A stretch of DNA of 64,000 bases from Sternotherus odoratus (lineage: Eukaryota > Chordata > Testudines > Kinosternidae): contig JAVMKO010000003.1 in NCBI GenBank assembly GCA_032164245.1, positions 71,804,390 to 71,868,389 of the forward strand. The letters are read 5' to 3'. The position numbers were made by a program, and so were the translations under genes. The notes beneath the pieces are model-generated. The model worked only from the letters and a program-made list of their open reading frames with translations. It did not search any database and was not told the DNA's origin. Each line of letters begins with the position of its first letter. The stretch's first letter is position 1. Below are positions 34,529-50,630 of this stretch, in pieces.

Positions 34529-34926
34529 CCGTATTTTTCGGCATATAAGACGCCCTTTTAACCCCCCAAAATAATCTCAAAATTAGGGGGGGTGTCTTAT
34601 ATGCCGAATATATGAAACACTTACCGGGCAGCGGGAGCTGGGGCGGCTGCAGGTGGCCCGGCGGGCGGGGCGGGGCGGCGCTTCCCCCCCGAGCCCACCC
34701 GCATGTGTTCGGGGCCGGCGGGGAACGAGAGCAGCTCAGGCCCCGGGGCCCCTGGGAGCGCCCGCCCGCGCGGCGGGGACGGGAGAGCGGCGCGCTCCCA
34801 GCAGCCCGCCCGCGCGGCGGGGACGGGAGAGCGAGGCGCTTTTTTTTTTTTTTTTGTCCGGCTTTTTTATTGAAAATCTCGGGGGCGTCTTATAGGCCGG
34901 AGCGTCCTATAGGGCGAAAAATACGG
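34529..34926. mobile_element. TA-flanked MITE (CCGTATTTTTCG family), copy 1
   Basis: Ends CCGTATTTTTCGGCATATAA and AGGGCGAAAAATACGG are inverted repeats flanked by TA on both sides. The subterminal text AAGACGCCCTTTTAACCCCC is inverted near the right end (GGGGGCGTCTTATAGG). The interior is a GC-rich block with a 17-base poly-T. The TA flanks suggest Tc1/mariner-like mobilisation. Confidence 0.82.
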
Positions 34927-35529
34927 TAGTTACTGATGCTGTACTTTAATTTTTTTTTAAATTAAAAATGATACAATATCCAATATCTCCAAGATGTAGC
35001 CATAAGAAGCAGAAGAGCATAATAGGATTTTTAATGTCTCATATTCTTTCAAGATCCCACAACAAGGGGTGCTATGTAAGCTATTGTACAAATACTGAAG
35101 AAGGGTGTTTCCAGTTTTTCCACAATGCTCCAACTCAGAAACCTGCCTTACAGCTTTGTCCCTCTTTGCATTTGAACCCTTCAGCTTTCCATTTAAACTG
35201 CAGTATGCAGGGAAGCATTTATTACTGTTGAAGGATGACTGTAATTAGTCTGAAAGGGACTAACTGCTCCAAGATATGCTGACCCAGGGAAAGGAAAAAC
35301 AGGAATTTGTGTCTGGGGTGACTAATGGGAACTTTTGCTCTTGTCATGATTCCATTAGTTTTATCATGAGTCAATTGGCGAGACATGTCTTTGGGATCTT
35401 GCATAGGGGATTATGTAACTTTCCTTGACAAAAGGACTGTGTTTTCTGTTGTCACAACTAACTTAAAATGGCACCTGTTCACCTTTTGTTATAAGATTGT
35501 TGCCTATATCACTGAAGTACCAGATAAGA

Positions 35530-36252
35530 CTGAGGTGGGCGAACTTTTTGGCCCGAGGGCCACATCAGAGTTGTGAAACAGCATGGAGGGCTGGGTAGGA
35601 AAGGCTGTGCCTCCCAAAACAGCCTGCCCCCCACCCCCTATCCGCCCCCGACCCATCCAACCCTCCGGCTCCTTGTCCCCTAACTGCCCCTCCCAGGACT
35701 GCCCCCTGGAACTCCATCCCTATCCAACTCCCCTGTTCCCTGTCTGCCTCAACCCCTATCCACTCCCCCACCTCTTGACAGCCGCCCACCCCAGAATTCC
35801 CATACCTATCCCCCCTGGCTTCCCTGACCCCTATCCACACCCCCACCGCATGACAGTCCTGTCCCGCCCCCGGCCTCCCCCCCCCCCCGGGACTCCCACA
35901 CCTATTCAACACTCCTGCTCCGCATCCCCTGATTGTCCAATTCAACTGTCCCCTGCTCTCTGTCCCCTGACTGCCCCCCAGGACTCCCTTCCCCTTATCC
36001 AGCCCTCTCCCCACCTTACAATGATGCTCAGAGCAGCAGGAGCTCAGAACCTGGCCAAAGCCAGGCACGCCGCAGTGCTGCCCAGCAGGAGCGGTGGGCC
36101 AGAGTGTGCATGGTGTGGCGTGCTGAGGGTGCAGGGGTGGGAGGACGGCAAGGTCGGAGCCGGGGGCTAGCCTCCCCAACCAGAAGCTTGGGTCCGGACA
36201 GGACAGTCCTGTGGGCCAGATGTGGCCTCGGGCCATAGTTTGCTCACCTCTG
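35530..36252. mobile_element. hAT-type MITE (GGTGGGCAAAC family), second copy
   Basis: Ends CTGAGGTGGGCGAACTTTTT and ATAGTTTGCTCACCTCTG match the element at 21063-21598 in the opposite orientation (GGCCCGAGGGCCACATC next to the left end). The target duplication is not clear (AGATAAGA, CAAAAAGA). The interior is C-rich. Confidence 0.8.
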
Positions 36253-36623
36253 CAAAAAGAGCTTGTCTTAATCATTGTAACGGTCTGATTTATGTCCTAA
36301 CAAGGTCTATGGTGTATTTGTAAAATTAAAGTGCTAAAAAAAGCTTCTTTCTCAGAAGGAAAATAATAATTTTATAATAAAATGAAATTGCTTCAGTTGT
36401 AGTGGTTTAAAAAGAGAAGTTCATATGATATCAGACAGAAGTTTTGTCTCACAAGCTCATGACCGCAGTATGTATAGGACAAATACCAGTTTTGAAAGTG
36501 GCATCCTTCTAATAATAAATTTGGCTGTAACTATTAGTCCTGGGGACAATGAATTTTTTTTTTTTAAAAAAAACCTCACTTTTCCACTAGTGTTTTTCTT
36601 TTATAGATGACATTGGTCTAGAT

Positions 36624-36925
36624 CAGAACCTATGGCACGTGTGCCAAAAGCAGCACATGAGCTGATTTTCAGTGGCACTCACACTGCCTGGGTCCTGGTC
36701 ATCGGTCTGAGGGCTCTGCATTTTAATTTAATTTTAAATGGAGCTTCTTAAACATTTTAAAACCCTTATTTACTTTACATACAACACTAGTTTAGTTCTA
36801 TATCATAGACTTATAGAAAGAGACCTTCTAAAAACGTTAAAATGTATTACTGGCACACGTAACCTCAAATTAGAGTGAATAAATGAAGACTCGGCACACC
36901 ACTTCTGAAAGGTTGCCAACCCCTG
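36624..36925. mobile_element. hAT-like element, exact 8-bp target duplication
   Basis: It starts CAGAACCTATGGCACGTGTG and ends TGAAAGGTTGCCAACCCCTG. Both sides carry GTCTAGAT (36616-36623 and 36926-36933). This is the cleanest of the three copies of this family. Confidence 0.93.
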
Positions 36926-37484
36926 GTCTAGATGGTGACTTTGAAGAGCAAAGGCAGACCTGTGAGCATCCCATGGAAAAAGATCAGGGAAACTTGGAGG
37001 TGCCCCTTAAAGTGTCTTTTATAGGTTGTCCCTTAAAGCATGCTGAGGCTTGGGGTGAAGACTCTCACACCCTGGGGGCTGATTCACCGAGGCAGAAGCT
37101 GTCTGCATGGACCAGGGCCTGCTCTAGGTTTTTTTTTTTGTTTGTTTGGGTTTTTTTTGCCACTCCAAGCAAAATAAAATTTGCCCCCTCCCCCTCATAT
37201 TTTAACTTTGCAATGTTTTTTGGTTGGTGGGTTTTTTTGTTTTTTTTTTTCCCCCCACTATTTAAAATTTTTTAAAATGAAAACAGAGATTTGCCAAGTT
37301 TACCTTAGTGACTACATATATGGCCCATCAGGAGGAGTTCTAATTGGGTCATCTACTGAGCTGTTTGTGGGATGGAATGGAAGAGAAAGCTAGGCCTGTA
37401 ACAGATACCTAAAATGTGAATGTCATGGTGCTACATTGGGGCTATTAAAATAAATGTCAGACTGGTTTGAAAGTCTGACAGGGG

Positions 37485-37735
37485 TAGTGTTCGATGCATC
37501 AGGGATCGATTTTATCATGTCTCATCTAGACACGATAAATCAATCTCTGAATGTGCTCCCCGTCAACTCTGGAACTCCAGCTCCTCAAGAGGAGTAAGCG
37601 GAGTCATTGCAGTGAGGACGGCCAGGTAAGTCGAACTAAGATCATGTAGCTGAAGTTGCATATCTTTGTTCAAAACCCCCTCCCCCCCCCCCGCACCACC
37701 ACCACCACCACCCCCTAGTGTGGCCCAGGCCTATT
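37485..37735. mobile_element. Foldback MITE, copy 3, degraded
   Basis: It contains GATCGATTTTATCATGTCTC, GTCAACTCTGGAACTCCAGC and GTAGCTGAAGTTGCATATCTT in the same order as 48021-48326, but its termini are eroded. Confidence 0.65.
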
Positions 37736-39045
37736 TCAGCTAGACTCATGGTAAAAATTGGTGATTTATTGTGATTCTGCTATGGAATTAATTTAGGATC
37801 ATTTGCTGCTTTCTTCTTACTGTTCAAAGAGGGAGGTTACCGTAAATAATGCCTGAGAAAAGGGGAAAAGTACCTTATAGTTTGTTTGACTTCCTGTTTC
37901 TATTTCTTCCTTTTGCTGTCCGTAAGTAAACAGTTTGGTATGACAAAACAATACACTACAATGATCCTTTGTTTCTCCTCCACCAAGCTGCTGCCTGTTC
38001 TTTACTTTGGCAGCTAAGTGATTGCTATAAGGAGCTGTTGGAGCATGTGGGTTAAAATGTTTCCTGAGAACCTAATACAGCCAAATATGTGTGGATACAA
38101 TTCAAAGAAAATACAAGTAATTTATTTTTCCTTTCACAGTTGAGCATGTTGCAAAGTAGTTGGCTTCTCCTTATAAAAAAGAGGATCTATGAAATTATAC
38201 TAATTTAGAGGTCATGAATCACTTACCTGATGCTCTCTCTAATGATATTATACTTGCCTTAATTTTCAGTTTTTAGCTAGGAACATTTTTAATTTAAAAA
38301 AAAGATCAGCTGTGAAACTCTCAGCTTTTGTCTGTGATCACCACAAGATGATTTGAAGGACTTTGGAGCCACACTACCATGGATGGAGGCTATAGAACTG
38401 AATTCCTAAAATGTCCAATTTCACATATTGGACTTCCTGGGACAGATTCTCACTTGGTGTAAATGGCATTCCTTAGAAGTCAGTGGAAGTAGGTGAGTTT
38501 GCACCAGTTGAAGGTCCAGCACCAGCTATGTGAGTCTTTTCCAAATGCTGCCCTTTTTTGATGAGTGATCTCACCCTAACTTCCTGGGCAGCAAGCCCTC
38601 AGCAGGACTCCAGTTTTGTAGTGCCAAATGATGTAATGGAGTCTGGTTGTGAGCAAATATAGTATTCAGTGGTATCTTGAGCTCTATTGTTATCCTTCCT
38701 TTTCAATATGTATATGAAGCCATTAAGAGATGAGAAGGTTTAGGTTGTGGTGCATTCTTTAACATTTTGAACAGTTTAGATCCTGGCTCCCTCAGCGATT
38801 GCTCCTCTACCTGTGTGACACCAGAAAAGTCATATTTCAGCAAGAGTAAGTTGCACGATCACTAAGCCACCAGTGAAGACAGAACTTGGGCATTTCTATC
38901 ACTTTGTTATGAAAACCTGCTTTGACATGGTGGTTGCAAACAGCTAAACTCAGTTCTTATGTAGATGCTTTCATGGGTTCAGTTGTACTGTTGCTGGCCA
39001 TTGCTGAAGTAGATATATTTATTTTACATGTGCTACTCCTGAGGG
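37736..39045 (+). other. DCBLD1 intron 1, nothing recognised
   Basis: Unique-looking AT-rich sequence. Confidence 0.5.
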
Positions 39046-39210
39046 AATTCTGCACCAAAAATGAAAAATTCTGTGCACAATATTTTAAAATTCTGTAGAT
39101 TTTATTTGCCAAAATAACCCAATAAAATCATACCATCTTCAATTATTTTTGTAATTTCAAAATACCTGTCAACAAGTATGTGTGTAACAGTGCAGACAAA
39201 AAAAAATTCA
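39046..39210 (-). mobile_element. Fragment of the GAGGGAATTCTGC DNA element
   Basis: CTACTCCTGAGGGAATTCTG at 39046 and AAAATTCTGTGCACAATATT match the ends of the longer copy at 50631-51749. Only one end is preserved here. Confidence 0.6.
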
Positions 39211-39485
39211 GGAAATGGGTTTGACAAATAGTTTGCTTAAACTACAATACGGAAATGTATTTCCAGCACATCTTAGGAGCAGTGCAAAGGTTTGGGGCAG
39301 TTGGCGTAATGGAGGAACTGAGGGAGAGGGAAGCAATTGCTGGGAAGGAGCATTGAGTGAATCTGGATGGTGGTTGTCTGTGGGTAAGAGAAGTACGAAA
39401 CAGGTTTTGGGATGGGGAGAGGGATTGTTGGGGAGTTGGGAGCCTCCCCCATGCAGATCCTAGCAGACCCTTAGTCTCTCTAGTC

Positions 39486-39676
39486 CAGTGGTTCTCAAAC
39501 TAGTTGAGACCGCGACCCCTTTTTGTGATCCGGCGGCGCAGCGCGACCCCTCCGCCGAAAAGCCACCGAATTACCCCCCCCCAAAAAAAACCCACCAAAA
39601 AAAAAAAAGCGCGTGCGCCCCCGTCCCCGCCGTGGTGTTTTGTTTTTTTTTTTTTTTTGAAACCCACCCAGTGTCC
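39486..39676. mobile_element. hAT-type MITE fragment (CAGTGGTTCTCAAAC family)
   Basis: CAGTGGTTCTCAAACTAGTT and GACCGCGACCCCTTTTTGTG are the left end of this family (compare 21979). It runs into A-rich and T-rich tracts and the right end is uncertain. Confidence 0.65.
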
Positions 39677-41460
39677 TGGAGTTAGTTTGGGGTAGTTTTC
39701 TGGCAAGCCTTATCACCACATGTCAGAATGGCTTATTGCAGAGAGGGGGGAAGAGGGGAAAGGCTAGAAGGACTCAGACGAAAAAATCTTGAACTCTCAG
39801 AAAGGAGTGAGCTAAGACTGTGACTCAGGGACTCTTGTTATTTTCAAAGACTTTGACTTTACTAGTGAAGTTTCTGTGGTAAAGAAATTTCTTTGCTAAA
39901 TCTTTGCACCTTGCTTTCCTGCCTTGTTTTCCGCAAAGGGGTTAAACTAGAAGCCCAGAGTGTCCTCCGCCTAGGTGGAGCTCCAGGGGAGCAAGTAAGT
40001 GACTGGGAGGCTCATGTGGTCTAGGATGCTGATTTCAGAGTCAAGGGCAGCTGGCAGTGACACCCCATATCTCAAAGAAGGGCTCAGATGAAGAGCTAAA
40101 GGCAGTGTCTGGACTTCTCCCAGACCCAGATAGCTGAGTTGGAAGTATATGGGAGCCGAGGACTGAGTCCTCTCACAACAGACTTGTGACCATAGAATAG
40201 TACTGGGCCAGGTTGTAGTAGTTGGCAACATGGGATGCAGGGTTCTGTCAAAGTGATGGCTCATTTTGCAGGATGGTACAGCAGTGCCATTCATGAGATT
40301 TAAATAAAATGGTTTGTGTGAAGCAACTGGTTTTTGTTTTGTTTTTTCATCAAAACTGCTTGAAAAAACAATTTTCCTTTGAATTTTTTTTTCTTCAGAT
40401 TTTCATTTAAAAAATAAAAACCCCAATGCCTAAATGCTTAACTATTTTGCTGTTGGAGTTGTAGTTTGGTTGCATCATATCCCCATTCTCCTCTGATAGG
40501 ATGGGCTTCCCAGATGGATATCCTCTTCCATAACAGGATAGCCAGGGTCTCCCATGATGAGTTGCCTTTCCTCTCCAAGAGGGGAAACCATGAACACTAT
40601 TGGAGATGCAGTCCAAACATGGAGCTTGCCTTACGGGGGAGATTGTGAGTGAGAGAGACCGAAGTACAACTCCAATGAGGCAAAGCAGCAGCATTCTGAA
40701 AGCAGATTTTGGTGTTTTTCTGAAATATTTCCACTGAAGATCAAAATTTTATGGGGAAAACTTTTACAAGTACAATATTTGTTGTTTTTGTCTAAATGTT
40801 GTGCAGAAAATCCCAATTTTTTTACCAGCTCTAATTTTAAGTTCTCTGCCTTCTGATTTCTGAGCCTTCAAGGTGCACTTTGTCATGTTTTCAAGGTTTT
40901 CATCACCACCACAAGCTCTTCTCCACAACCAAGTACAAACTGAGATTCTGACATTTGCTCCTGGGTTTGTTTAGTTTCTTTTCTGTCCAGTATTGCCTCT
41001 CCAGAATGCATTTTTTTCCCCAGCAGAGTTCAGTGAGACATTTTCTCTAATCCAGTAGTGTGAATCGTTGGTGAAAAAAATAAAACAGGACTCATGCACA
41101 CAAGCTACTATATAACTGCATTCAGACTTGGGGTGACTGTACATTTTGAATTATTACTTTAACTGTTTGTGGCATAGATGTTTTTGTCGTGTATGCCACG
41201 GAGGTGAACAATGAGAGCATGGGCAGAAGGGAGAAGTGCAGAAAAGCCAATCTCATGTGCACATATCTTTCATCAGCTTGATTATTTGCGTGACTGCCCC
41301 AGCTAGATCCCAATAGCAGCAAGTCACAAAATAACATTTAATTCCTCACCTCAAAGGAGACTTTTTATTGCTAATTTAGTTTTGAGCAGGTATCTGAGCA
41401 TACAGAAAATGGAGTTCTGCCTTGGGAAGAGATTGTTACGATCTGGTTGACAGGGCAGCC
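39677..41460 (+). other. DCBLD1 intron 1, nothing recognised
   Basis: No repeat or gene that I can name. Confidence 0.45.
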
Positions 41461-41744
41461 TAGGGCCAAGTCTACACAACAGATTTTTTGCTGGCATATA
41501 CCATATTTTTCGCCATATAAGACGCTCCGGCATATAAGACACACCTAATTTTAAAGGAGGAAAATCTAGAAAAAAAAGATTCTGAACCAAATACTGTAGT
41601 AAAATATTTTATATCATATTTATATTTTATATAGCCCCACCACCCCCCCCCCCCCCCCCCCGGCCAAGAGAGAGCGAGCCTCCGGCTACCGCGGCCGCTC
41701 CTGCGCCCCTCCCACTCGAGCAGCACGGGCACCGCCCGCCCAGC

Positions 41745-41880
41745 CTGGCCTCCTGCCCCCCCTGGCCTCCCGCCCAGCCTGGCCTCCAGCCCCCTGCCCG
41801 TCCGCCCGCCCGCCCAGCCTGGCCTCCAGCCCCCTGCCTGTCCGCCCGCCCAGCCAGCCAGCCTGGCCTCCAGACCCCCT
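41745..41880 (+). repeat. Tandem GC-rich block CCAGCCTGGCCTCCAGCCCC
   Basis: The unit GCCCAGCCTGGCCTCCAGCC with CCCTGCCTGTCCGCCC spacers recurs four times or so. Confidence 0.75.
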
Positions 41881-42430
41881 CCCCGCCAGCTACCAGCCCC
41901 CATACCTGGGGTGGGGGGTACGACTGGTTCCGGCGCGGAGGAGGTGCCCGTGGACGAGTTTCGGAGTCAAACTCCTGCAGCGAACCACACCCTCACGCCC
42001 TGGCGTGGCTTACCTCGGCGCGTGGGAATATACACCGAGAGCTGACCCACCTGAGGTGGGCGGAGTTAGGGACGCAGAGGCGCCCTCCCCATTGGTTCCC
42101 CGCTGGCCCTTAGGCCGGCGCCAGCGGGGCTGCACGCAGCTGGGTCTCTCCAGCCCAGCTCGCTGGCCCCCCGCGGAGCAGCGCGCCCCGCCATGCTCTG
42201 CAGCCGCCGGGGCGGGGGAGGCGCTGGATGGAGCCCCCTTCCCCCCCCCCCCCGCGCAAAGGGCTGGAGCCTCCCCCCCCTCCCCCCCGCGCAAAGGGCT
42301 GGCCCGGCTTTTTTACGTGGGCGGGGAAGTCGCAGGCAGCCGGGGAGCGCACTCAACTGAAGCCGCCCGGCATGAACGGTAGCAGGAAGCTACCAGGAAG
42401 TGGATCAGAGCGGCCAGCATGGGTAACCAA

Positions 42431-42502
42431 GGGTAGAGCTGTACCGGTCCCCCGACTTCAGGGGGCCCCCCCTGAAGTCGGGGGCCCGGTACAGCTCTAC
42501 CC
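42431..42502. repeat. 72-base near-perfect palindrome
   Basis: Arms GGGTAGAGCTGTACCGG (42431-42447) and CCGGTACAGCTCTACCC (42486-42502) pair fully. Inside, after one mismatch (T48/C85), 17 more bases pair (CCCCCGACTTCAGGGGG with CCCCCTGAAGTCGGGGG), leaving two C in the centre. Confidence 0.95.
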
Positions 42503-43110
42503 GTTGTACCACCCTGTCGCCGGCCCTTGTGAGACTGCCCGGGGAGACATGAGGAGGCACAGCCCGCACTGATGCAGGTAAAGGTAGCGGTGATATCGTG
42601 GTTAGACTGTCGGGAGGGGGGACAAGGCGCGCTATAGGAGGGAGAGGGAAGCCCGAACACACACAGCCTGGCCGTGCAGGGAGGGTCAGAGAAGTCTCCA
42701 CAGCCCGCAGTACCGGTACTTGCCACAAGAAACACAGCATAAAAAGAGGACTGCGAGCAAGCACCACACAAAGTTAGGGGCAGTTTTAATGCAGGCAAAG
42801 TGTGTATATTCGCCGTATAAGACGCACCAACTTCTCCCCACCCCCCACCCCCCCACCCCCGTTTTGGGGAAGAAAAAGTGCGTTTTATACGGCGAAAAAT
42901 ACGGTATATATCAGTCCTGGGTGTGATCTCTGACAGCTGGCTGGCAAAAGCTCATAGCGTCCATGCAGTTGTACCAGAAAAATGGAGCTTTTCCAAGTGG
43001 CGTTTATTTTGCTCAGGAGGGTCTGGAATAAGCTATACAAGTAAAAGCACAGCTTTGCAAGTTTAGCGGCATCCACACTAGCTAGTATAGTATATGCTGG
43101 CAAAGCCTTC

Positions 43111-45363
<2,253 letters not shown>

Positions 45364-45599
45364 TAAGAAAAATGGGTAAGATCATAAATTGTTAAAAGAT
45401 TTTGGGTTTTAATAGATTGTGATCAGAGGAAAAGTATGGGAATTGTTACCTTGTTTCCTTTTTGAAAATATCTTCCTGAATGTTAGAGTATTCTGTTCTC
45501 AAGCATGTAAAGTGGTTGGTGTCTCACGTAGTGTAAGAAACCTAGATATATGTCCATTCTGTGCATATTCTACAACTGCTTGGCCAAACTGAATGTGCT

Positions 45600-46915
45600 A
45601 CAAGTACTAGCATGTTCACAGACAAATTACCAGTGGAGTTCCTCAGGGATCGATTTGGGGACGTCTTATTTAATCTTTTTATTACTGACCTTGGCACAAA
45701 AAGTGGGAGTGTGCTAATAAAGTTTGTGGATGACACAAAGCTGAGAGGTATTGCCAATACAGAGAAGGACCGGGATATCATACAGGAAGATCTGAATGAC
45801 CCTGTAAACTGGAGTAGTGATAGGATGAAATTTAATAGTGAAAGTGCAAGGTCATGCATTTAGGGATTAATAACAATAATTTTAGTTATAAGGTGGGGTT
45901 GCATCAACTGGAAGTAACAGAGGAGGAGAAGGACCTCAGAGTATTGGTTGACCGCAGGATAACTATGAGCCGCCAATGTGATATGGCTGTGAAAAAAGCT
46001 AATGCGGTCTTGGGGTGCAAAAGGCAAAGTAGTTCCAGTAGAGATAAGGAGGTGTTAGTAGAATCATAGAATATCAGGGTTGGAAGAGACGTCAGGGGGT
46101 CATCTAGTCCAGCCCCCTGCTCAAAGTAGGACCAACCCCATTTTTGCCTCACAACCCTGGGTTTGGCAGGCCAATGCTCAAACCACTGAGCTATCCATCC
46201 CCTATAGGAGATATGATTGCTCCCTCTAAATATATCAGATGGATAAATAGGGAGGGAGACAAATTATTTAAGCTCAGTACCAATGTGGACACAAGAACAA
46301 ATGGATATAAACTGGTCATCAGGAAGTTTAGACTTGAAATTAGACTAAGGTTTTTAACCATCAGAGGAGTGAAGTTCTGGATCAGCTTTCCAAGTGGAGC
46401 AGCGGGGGCAAAAGACCTGTCTGGCTTCAAAACTAAACTTGATAAATTTATGGAGGAGACGATATGATGGGATAGCCTAATTTTGGCACTTAATTGATCT
46501 TTGACTATTAGCTGTAAATATGCCCAATGGCCTGTGATAGGATATTAGATGGGGAGGGGGATCTGAGTTACTACAGAGAATTATTTCCGGGGTGTCTGGC
46601 TAGTGAGTCATGCCCACATGCTGATTGCCATATTTGGGGTCGGGAAGGAATTTTCCTCCAGGGCAGATTGGCAGAGGCCCTAGCGATTTTTCGCCTTCCT
46701 CTGCAGCATGTGACATGGATCATTTGATGAAGGATTCTCTGCACTTTAAGCCTTTAAACCATGATTTGATGACTTCAGTAGCTGAGACATAGGTGAGAGG
46801 TTTATTGCAGGAGTGGGTGGGTGAGATTCTGTGGCCTGCATTGTGCAGGAGGTCAAACTAGATCATAATGGTCCCTTCTGACCTTGAAGTCTGAGTTTTA
46901 GCCCCAAATATGTGA
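45600..46915 (+). mobile_element. CR1-lineage LINE, 3' half, in intron 2, split by a SINE
   Basis: Sense-strand pieces of a CR1 reverse transcriptase are visible: VPQGS at about 45632, the catalytic FVDDTKL at about 45722, LRVLVDRRITMSRQCDMAVK near 45930 and, after the SINE, GVKFWISFPSGAAGAKDLSG and FKTKLDKF. A CR1 3' UTR ends in AATGGTCCCTTCTGACCTTG near 46890. Frameshifts and stops show it is dead. Confidence 0.88.
46060..46205 (-). mobile_element. tRNA-derived SINE inserted antisense in the CR1
   Basis: Reverse complement gives the tRNA head (GATAGCTCAGTGGTTTGAGC) and the CR1-like tail (CCAACCCTGATATTCTATGATTC in pieces). CR1 coding text flanks it on both sides. Confidence 0.85.
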
Positions 46916-48020
46916 AATTTTAACAATTATGAACTTTATATTGAAAGCACAAAGGGTTAGCATTGCAAATGCTAACTGATCAGTCTCTGCGATTTCTCTG
47001 CTACACCCTTATAGATTGTATAGCAACAATAAAATTAAAATAAAATGCTTCTCTACTTCACTACACAGAGCTGAGATGCCAATTGTAACTGATCGCTTTG
47101 CAATAAGTCTCAAAGGCTCTCATACCTGTGGCTAGGTAGGGTAAATTTTCACTGCATTGTGGTAAAGGAAAGCCTGAAGCGAGGTGAAGGTGCCAAGGGG
47201 AGCCTGCAGTTGGCAGGGGACTTAGGAAAGAAAGACTGGACTAGAGAAGGAGTTAGGACTGGAACAAACCTTAATTAACAATAGAGTTTGCTAACTCATA
47301 AGCTTTAATCCCCAAACTTGCATGAAAGCAAGCAAATGCTCGGCAAGCTATCACTTAGGTAAAATAACTGGATTAGAAATGAAGCTGAAAAGATAGTCTC
47401 ACAATATCTAGTTGTTCTGCATCCTGAATAGATAAGTTAAAACTGCTTATTCAGAAGAGCTAGGATCCTCTCTGGGGATACCCCATGCCTCCCCCATATC
47501 AACTTTTTAAAACTATAGTTGATGTTGAACCTTTCCACCTGTTCATCCTATAGGAGGTAAATTACCTTTCATGTCAGTGTGACTACTTACGAAAGTCACT
47601 ACTTTATATTCCGATGAAGGTATGTGTAACTAGAATGAACAGATAGTACATGTATAATCTCTTATTATTAGATACATTTTAACATGAAACAAGGATTGTT
47701 GGTTGAAGAATTATCCGTACCGTTTCCTCACCTGCGTGTGCAATGTTGGAAATTACTGATGGGTTGGAGTAGAATAGTGATTTTCACTATTCCACGGACA
47801 CTTTAGGCGGGGAAGGGTGTCTGGAGACACGTTTAAGATTTCCGAAGGGGTCTGCTCGTTCATTTGCAATTTTTTTAGGGGTCCGCAAATGAAAAAAGCT
47901 TAAAATGACTGGAGTAGAAGGAAGGGGCAGTTAGATAAATTCTACTTGGAATGTTTGCTGGTTTACAAGGTGACCCTAGCATGGTGTTTGTCTCAGAGAA
48001 GTGTGTGAATCTCTGGAGTT
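46916..48020 (+). other. DCBLD1 intron 2, middle
   Basis: At 47770-47915 there is a possible hAT fragment (AGTGATTTTCACTATTCCAC ... GGGGTCCGCAAATGAAAA). Nothing else is recognised. Confidence 0.4.
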
Positions 48021-48326
48021 TATGGGCTGGTCTTCACTACCTGCTGGATCGGCGAGTAGCGATTGATCTGTTAGCGATCGATTTCTCACGTCTGGTGAAG
48101 ATGCAAGAAATCGATCGCTCGCGGCGCCCCCGTCGACTCTGGAACTCCAGCTTGCCGGGAGGCGCAAGCTGGAGTCGACGGGGGAGCACGCCGCTGACTG
48201 CCGCTGCTGTGAGGATGGCAGATAAGTCGGCTGCAGATACGCAAACTTCAACTACGTGATTCACGTAGCTGAAGTTGCGTATCTGCAGTCGATCCCCCGT
48301 TCCCCCATAGTGAAGACCAGCCCATA
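48021..48326. mobile_element. Foldback MITE, copy 2, best preserved
   Basis: Terminal inverted repeats are perfect over 19 bases: TATGGGCTGGTCTTCACTA (48021-48039) and its complement (48308-48326). Inside are two large hairpins: CCCCCGTCGACTC/GAGTCGACGGGGG with CCAGCTTGC/GCAAGCTGG (about 48126-48184), and CTGCAGATACGCAA with TTGCGTATCTGCAG around an ACGTGA-TTCACGT core (about 48230-48290). No open frame. Class not decided. Confidence 0.9.
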
Positions 48327-50474
<2,148 letters not shown>

Positions 50475-50630
50475 TAGTAATGCGTCCAAAAAGCAAATGT
50501 CCTTATGAATAAGAGAAAACTTGAGGGTACAGAGGAACATGCTGCTGATATTCATAAAGCCCAATCTCTGGGTGCCCGGTATTACCAGGGAACTTACCTA
50601 CTTTAAGCATATTAACACGGTGTACACAAG

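Larger units (their letters stand above)
41501..42904. mobile_element. TA-flanked element (CCGTATTTTTCG family), 1.4-kb copy
   Basis: Ends CCATATTTTTCGCCATATAA and TATACGGCGAAAAATACGG are inverted repeats, with TA on both flanks. The same CGCCGTATAAGACGCACC text recurs internally at 42810-42828. The interior is GC-rich with a 22-base poly-C run, CCTGGCCTCC(A/C)GCC tandem copies (41745-41880) and a near-perfect 72-base palindrome (42431-42502). No transposase frame is recognised. Confidence 0.78.
41462..43110. mobile_element. MITE-like sequence that received the TA element
   Basis: AGGGCCAAGTCTACACAACAG on the left and GCGGCATCCACACTAGCTAG on the right look like the arms of a MITE. The 1.4-kb TA element at 41501-42904 sits between CTGGCATA and TATATCAG. 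Confidence 0.4.

Noticed and set aside
35565..36275. 236-residue Gly-rich minus-strand frame and 195-residue Pro-rich plus-strand frame
   Set aside because: Both lie exactly within an hAT-type MITE and reflect its C-rich repeats.
45561..46069. Two neighbouring open frames that might be an independent gene
   Set aside because: They carry reverse transcriptase motifs of a CR1 LINE with frameshifts; not a host gene.
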